6,998 bases of DNA from Desulfobacula sp. (GTDB lineage Bacteria; Desulfobacterota; Desulfobacteria; Desulfobacterales; Desulfobacteraceae), in assembly GCA_027858355.1 (NCBI GenBank), contig JAQICW010000292.1, positions 1 through 6,998 on the forward strand. The letters are read 5' to 3'. The position numbers and the translations under genes are program-made. Under the pieces are notes generated by a model. That model searched no databases. It was given only the letters and a program-made list of their open reading frames with translations, and was not told the DNA's origin. Below, piece by piece: positions 4,081 to 6,998 of this stretch; position 1 is the stretch's first letter, and each line of letters opens with the position of its first letter.

Positions 4081-6998
4081 ATGAAAAAATCGGTTACTTT
4101 AAATATTTCGATAATTACTCGTCAATTGTTATTTCTCTTTATCCTCTTTTTTGGATTTACTTATGCCAATGCTTCAAATAATGCCAATCAGATCAGCAAA
4201 TCTTCCTACGATGCAACAAATCTAAGAGCCGCATTTGCTGTACTAAAAATGAGAATAGAATCTGAACGAGAGAGCCTCAAAAATATAAGTATTGCCTGTA
4301 AGGAAATAGATACAAGAAAGCAGATTGAAAAAATGGTTGAAGAGCTGGAAAAACAATACAATAAGCATTCTCTTTTATCAAATAGCATTAACGAAATCTT
4401 ACGTAAAGATCAAAGAGATATGTTGCAATTGGATATTATTCGGTCTGAACTTGCAGAAATTAAAAGAAGTAGTAGTAACAATGCCAATATTGTTTGTAAA
4501 GCTTCTAAAGAAAAATCTCTGGATCTGGTTGCAGTAAAAAAGGCAGCAGGGGAAACTCAGCGTGCAGCCCAAATAGCAAAAGAACTACTTTCCAGAATGA
4601 AAGAGATCAGTGGTGAGTTATATGATTCTTTATCTGATGGTCAATTGTTTAGTATCCACTTTAAAGATAGTGAGTCAAATATTTATAGGGGACCTGGCGA
4701 GAGCAAAAGTAAGTGCTATGAGTCTGGTATCTCTTTTGACCGTCAAGTACTGCTTGGTATGATTCCGGAACAGCATTTGGAAATTAAAAAAAGGTATAAG
4801 CAAGCAGGCAAACTTCTTGATGAGGCGAAAACAAACAACTACAAACATGCCAATATTTATCAGGTAATATATGATAATTATGAGTATTTTGTGAAGGAAA
4901 AAACCACATTGCATAATAGCTACTATTCCTGCAAAGTTAGCCATAGCTACCTAAGTAATAAATGTCAAGAGCTGTATGATAAACTAGCTCCTAAAGAGAA
5001 AGAAAAATATATAGAACATAAGAAGTTGGAGATTGGCCTTTTGGCATTACGCAATGAACAACTCACCCGCCTAAAGGATGGTGTAAAGAATATGGCTAAG
5101 GATGCGGCAATGATCTATACAACTGCTCTTGATGCAGAAGAATGTATGGGAAATATTGACTTAAACGAAACAATTTATACTGAGCCAATTGAAGATCCTC
5201 CTGTTTCATCTGAATTATGCACATGCTCTGGCGGCACTATAGAAATAGGGCCTTATAAAAATGAAAGTGATTGTCTCAAAGATCAAAAGATCTGGCCGGA
5301 TGATCGTGTAACATGGTCAAAGAAAAATGGTGGTACATGCTATCGCTGTCCAGAAGAGGATGTGCGTTGTGAAAAGCAGCCAGTATATGTTAGTGGGACG
5401 ATTTGGGACGTATGGGGGCCAATTCCTTATGGATATGGTACGGTATGTCTTACTAACGACGAGGTATCAGATCGTATGAAACCTGGAGCGAAGAAGGATA
5501 AAGATGGGTGGTTAGGTCGTAATGGAGGCGGGACTATGAGACCTACAGGTAAAAGTTGTAGTAAGCTTGCAGATGGTCGAAATACTTCTGGTGGTAGTGA
5601 TTTGGATCCAGACAAACCAAAAAATATTGATCCCAATGATCCAAAAACAGCGGCTATTATAAAAGAATGGGTCGGTTCAGCTGAACCGCCGATAAATGCC
5701 ACAGGTGGGGCAAATGCCAGATTTGAACCTTACGGCAGGGTTGTTGGTGAAATCATTGGCGGGATTGGTAAAGTCACTGGAAATCCGGATGATACAGCTG
5801 GCCGCACACCGGAAAAATATGCCTGGGACAAACGTAACAAGCTGGATTCAGTGGATCACTGCACCCTTGGTGAGTATGTTACTGCAAAACTTGGAAACAA
5901 ATCAATTGACCACTGCAAAGGGCGCTATAAACCCAAAGTGAGTGATGTCATTGGCATGAAATCAAAACAGGCTGGGAAAAAACTTAAAGGCCTGGGATTG
6001 AAAACCAAAATCAGCCTGGGAAGCCCGGCTCTCACAAAAAAAGATTCTTTAACAGTGGAAAAGACAATTCCAAATATCGGCTCTATAATTGAGCGCGGTG
6101 CTGCCGTTACAATAGTCGTTCATCCTCCATTCGTTGATGTTAGAACGGTGCCGGAACTAAAGGGTTTGACAGAAAAAGAACTCATCAAAAAGATAAAAGA
6201 TGCCGGTTTGGTACCTAAGGTTAAGAGGGTAAAAGCACTATCCTCGAAACAATCAGGCAAAGCGGGTAATATTAACCCACAACCAGGTACTGAAGTTGTC
6301 GCCGGTACAACAATCCTTGTTGATGTTTTTGATACTTTTGATGATAAAGTTGTAGTGCCCAATGTCATTGGACTGAGCATAAAGGAAGCAGCTAAAAAGA
6401 TTAAAGACACAGGTTTAAAACCAATTTTTAAGTTAAGCGGTAAAACGAATGATCACAGTAAAGACAAGACGATTACCAAACAAGCGCCAAAAGCAGGAAC
6501 AAAAATTGCTTATGGCTCTAAAATGGAGATGTTTGTTCTTACCTATGGTGGAATAAAATGGTCCGGGATTAATGGGGATTGGAGTCATTCAAATGGTACA
6601 ATTGAGGTGACATTTAAAAATGAATCCAGCGGATACTATACGAAACTTGGTCAGCTGAAAAATTATAATTTTAGAGTTGGGGAATTAGGCTTCAAAGTTA
6701 AAAAAACCGAACATGATACTTACCACATGGATATAAAATATCGGTACAAGAATAAAAATAGTAAGCCATACTGGGTTAAATCTCACCTTAAAATAATTGA
6801 TAATAATACCATGAAAGATGGTAATGGTACCATATGGAAACGCATTCTCGGATCTGGTACAAGTTCTGATTACAACAATACAACTATTTTTGTGGATACT
6901 GTTGATTCTTTTGGCAATGGGAAAAGTGTTCCCAATGTAATTGGTTTCAGTATTAAGAAAGCAGCAAAAGCGATTAAGGCAGCTGGTTTTAAACCTGC
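4081..6998 (+). CDS. Large secreted Cys-rich multi-PASTA protein, 3' end outside window
   Basis: The frame is open from ATG 4081 to the last base: 972 codons without a stop. Residues 1-31 form a clear Sec signal peptide: MKKS start, hydrophobic LLFLFILFFGF core, and likely cleavage after A31 in YANA-S. There is no lipobox. Residues about 33-375 are charged, helix-prone and coiled-coil-like. Residues about 380-495 are cysteine-rich, with eight Cys including CTC and CYRC. Two DHC motifs follow (592-594 and 610-612). I count 16 Cys in the mature part, all before residue 613, an even number compatible with disulfides outside the cytoplasm. PASTA-like domains follow at about 619-681, 687-750 and 757-823; a fourth starts near 948 and is cut by the window end. 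A beta-rich region with W827, W834 and W919 separates domains three and four. PASTA domains are known from bacterial Ser/Thr kinases and penicillin-binding proteins, where some bind peptidoglycan. Here neither a kinase nor a transpeptidase is visible, so a structural or adhesive envelope role is only inferred. It starts 99 bp after the chimeric remnant. Confidence 0.88.
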   Translation, partial: MKKSVTLNISIITRQLLFLFILFFGFTYANASNNANQISKSSYDATNLRAAFAVLKMRIESERESLKNISIACKEIDTRKQIEKMVEELEKQYNKHSLLSNSINEILRKDQRDMLQLDIIRSELAEIKRSSSNNANIVCKASKEKSLDLVAVKKAAGETQRAAQIAKELLSRMKEISGELYDSLSDGQLFSIHFKDSESNIYRGPGESKSKCYESGISFDRQVLLGMIPEQHLEIKKRYKQAGKLLDEAKTNNYKHANIYQVIYDNYEYFVKEKTTLHNSYYSCKVSHSYLSNKCQELYDKLAPKEKEKYIEHKKLEIGLLALRNEQLTRLKDGVKNMAKDAAMIYTTALDAEECMGNIDLNETIYTEPIEDPPVSSELCTCSGGTIEIGPYKNESDCLKDQKIWPDDRVTWSKKNGGTCYRCPEEDVRCEKQPVYVSGTIWDVWGPIPYGYGTVCLTNDEVSDRMKPGAKKDKDGWLGRNGGGTMRPTGKSCSKLADGRNTSGGSDLDPDKPKNIDPNDPKTAAIIKEWVGSAEPPINATGGANARFEPYGRVVGEIIGGIGKVTGNPDDTAGRTPEKYAWDKRNKLDSVDHCTLGEYVTAKLGNKSIDHCKGRYKPKVSDVIGMKSKQAGKKLKGLGLKTKISLGSPALTKKDSLTVEKTIPNIGSIIERGAAVTIVVHPPFVDVRTVPELKGLTEKELIKKIKDAGLVPKVKRVKALSSKQSGKAGNINPQPGTEVVAGTTILVDVFDTFDDKVVVPNVIGLSIKEAAKKIKDTGLKPIFKLSGKTNDHSKDKTITKQAPKAGTKIAYGSKMEMFVLTYGGIKWSGINGDWSHSNGTIEVTFKNESSGYYTKLGQLKNYNFRVGELGFKVKKTEHDTYHMDIKYRYKNKNSKPYWVKSHLKIIDNNTMKDGNGTIWKRILGSGTSSDYNNTTIFVDTVDSFGNGKSVPNVIGFSIKKAAKAIKAAGFKP
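6339..6422 (+). repeat. 84-bp PASTA-coding repeat, copy 2
   Basis: This is the start of the third PASTA domain of the secreted protein. It agrees with 3756-3839 at 82 of 84 positions. Here the domain is complete, continuing through KQAPKAGTKIAYGSK to about 6549, so this copy looks like the intact form and the upstream one the derived fragment. Confidence 0.95.

Noticed and set aside
6120..6410. Minus-strand frames at 5427-5702, 4675-4944 and 6120-6410
   Set aside because: All lie antisense within the continuous secreted PASTA protein frame and show no recognisable protein features.

Overview
The window reads as an accessory, transposon-scarred stretch of a Gram-negative-type genome. RhuM-family, IS91-type and REP-associated (RAYT) transposase sequences occur together in many Proteobacteria and Desulfobacterota. 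The RAYT wording looks to me most like sulfate-reducer (Desulfobacterales) copies, but that placement is recall-based inference and no ribosomal or housekeeping gene is present to confirm it. The right half looks clearly more AT-rich than the transposase region by eye.

Layout, left to right, all genes on the + strand. (1) The 3' part of a RhuM-family gene (3-752) entering from outside the window. (2) A 326-bp gap (753-1078) with only short open stretches and small inverted repeats. (3) A full-length IS91-family HUH transposase (1079-2353) carrying a perfect in-frame 33-bp tandem duplication. (4) A 142-bp repeat-bearing spacer, then a small membrane-protein gene (2496-2733) that is readable end to end only if one T of a T7 run is skipped. 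(5) A second small membrane protein (2752-3111) with a good ribosome binding site, 18 bp after the first gene's stop. (6) A short spacer with two different pairs of about 20-bp tandem repeats (3133-3173 and 3212-3249). (7) A chimeric remnant (3295-3981): the C-terminal part of a RAYT, without its HUH half, fused in frame to a partial PASTA domain. (8) A very long reading frame, open from ATG 4081 to the last base (972 codons), encoding a secreted, helical, cysteine-rich, multi-PASTA protein that continues past the window.

The most striking signal is the relation between items 7 and 8. The PASTA piece fused to the transposase remnant (3756-3839) matches 82 of 84 bases of the third PASTA domain of the secreted protein (6339-6422), then identity falls sharply to about two thirds. 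The secreted protein itself appears modular: the leader plus PASTA at residues 743-760 recurs with identical internal spacing 191 residues later, suggesting a PASTA plus beta-rich-domain unit that repeats beyond the window.

I see no CRISPR array, tRNA, rRNA or complete defence system. No operon-level pathway can be reconstructed. The plausible functional units are the two small membrane proteins (possibly co-transcribed) and the secreted PASTA protein.
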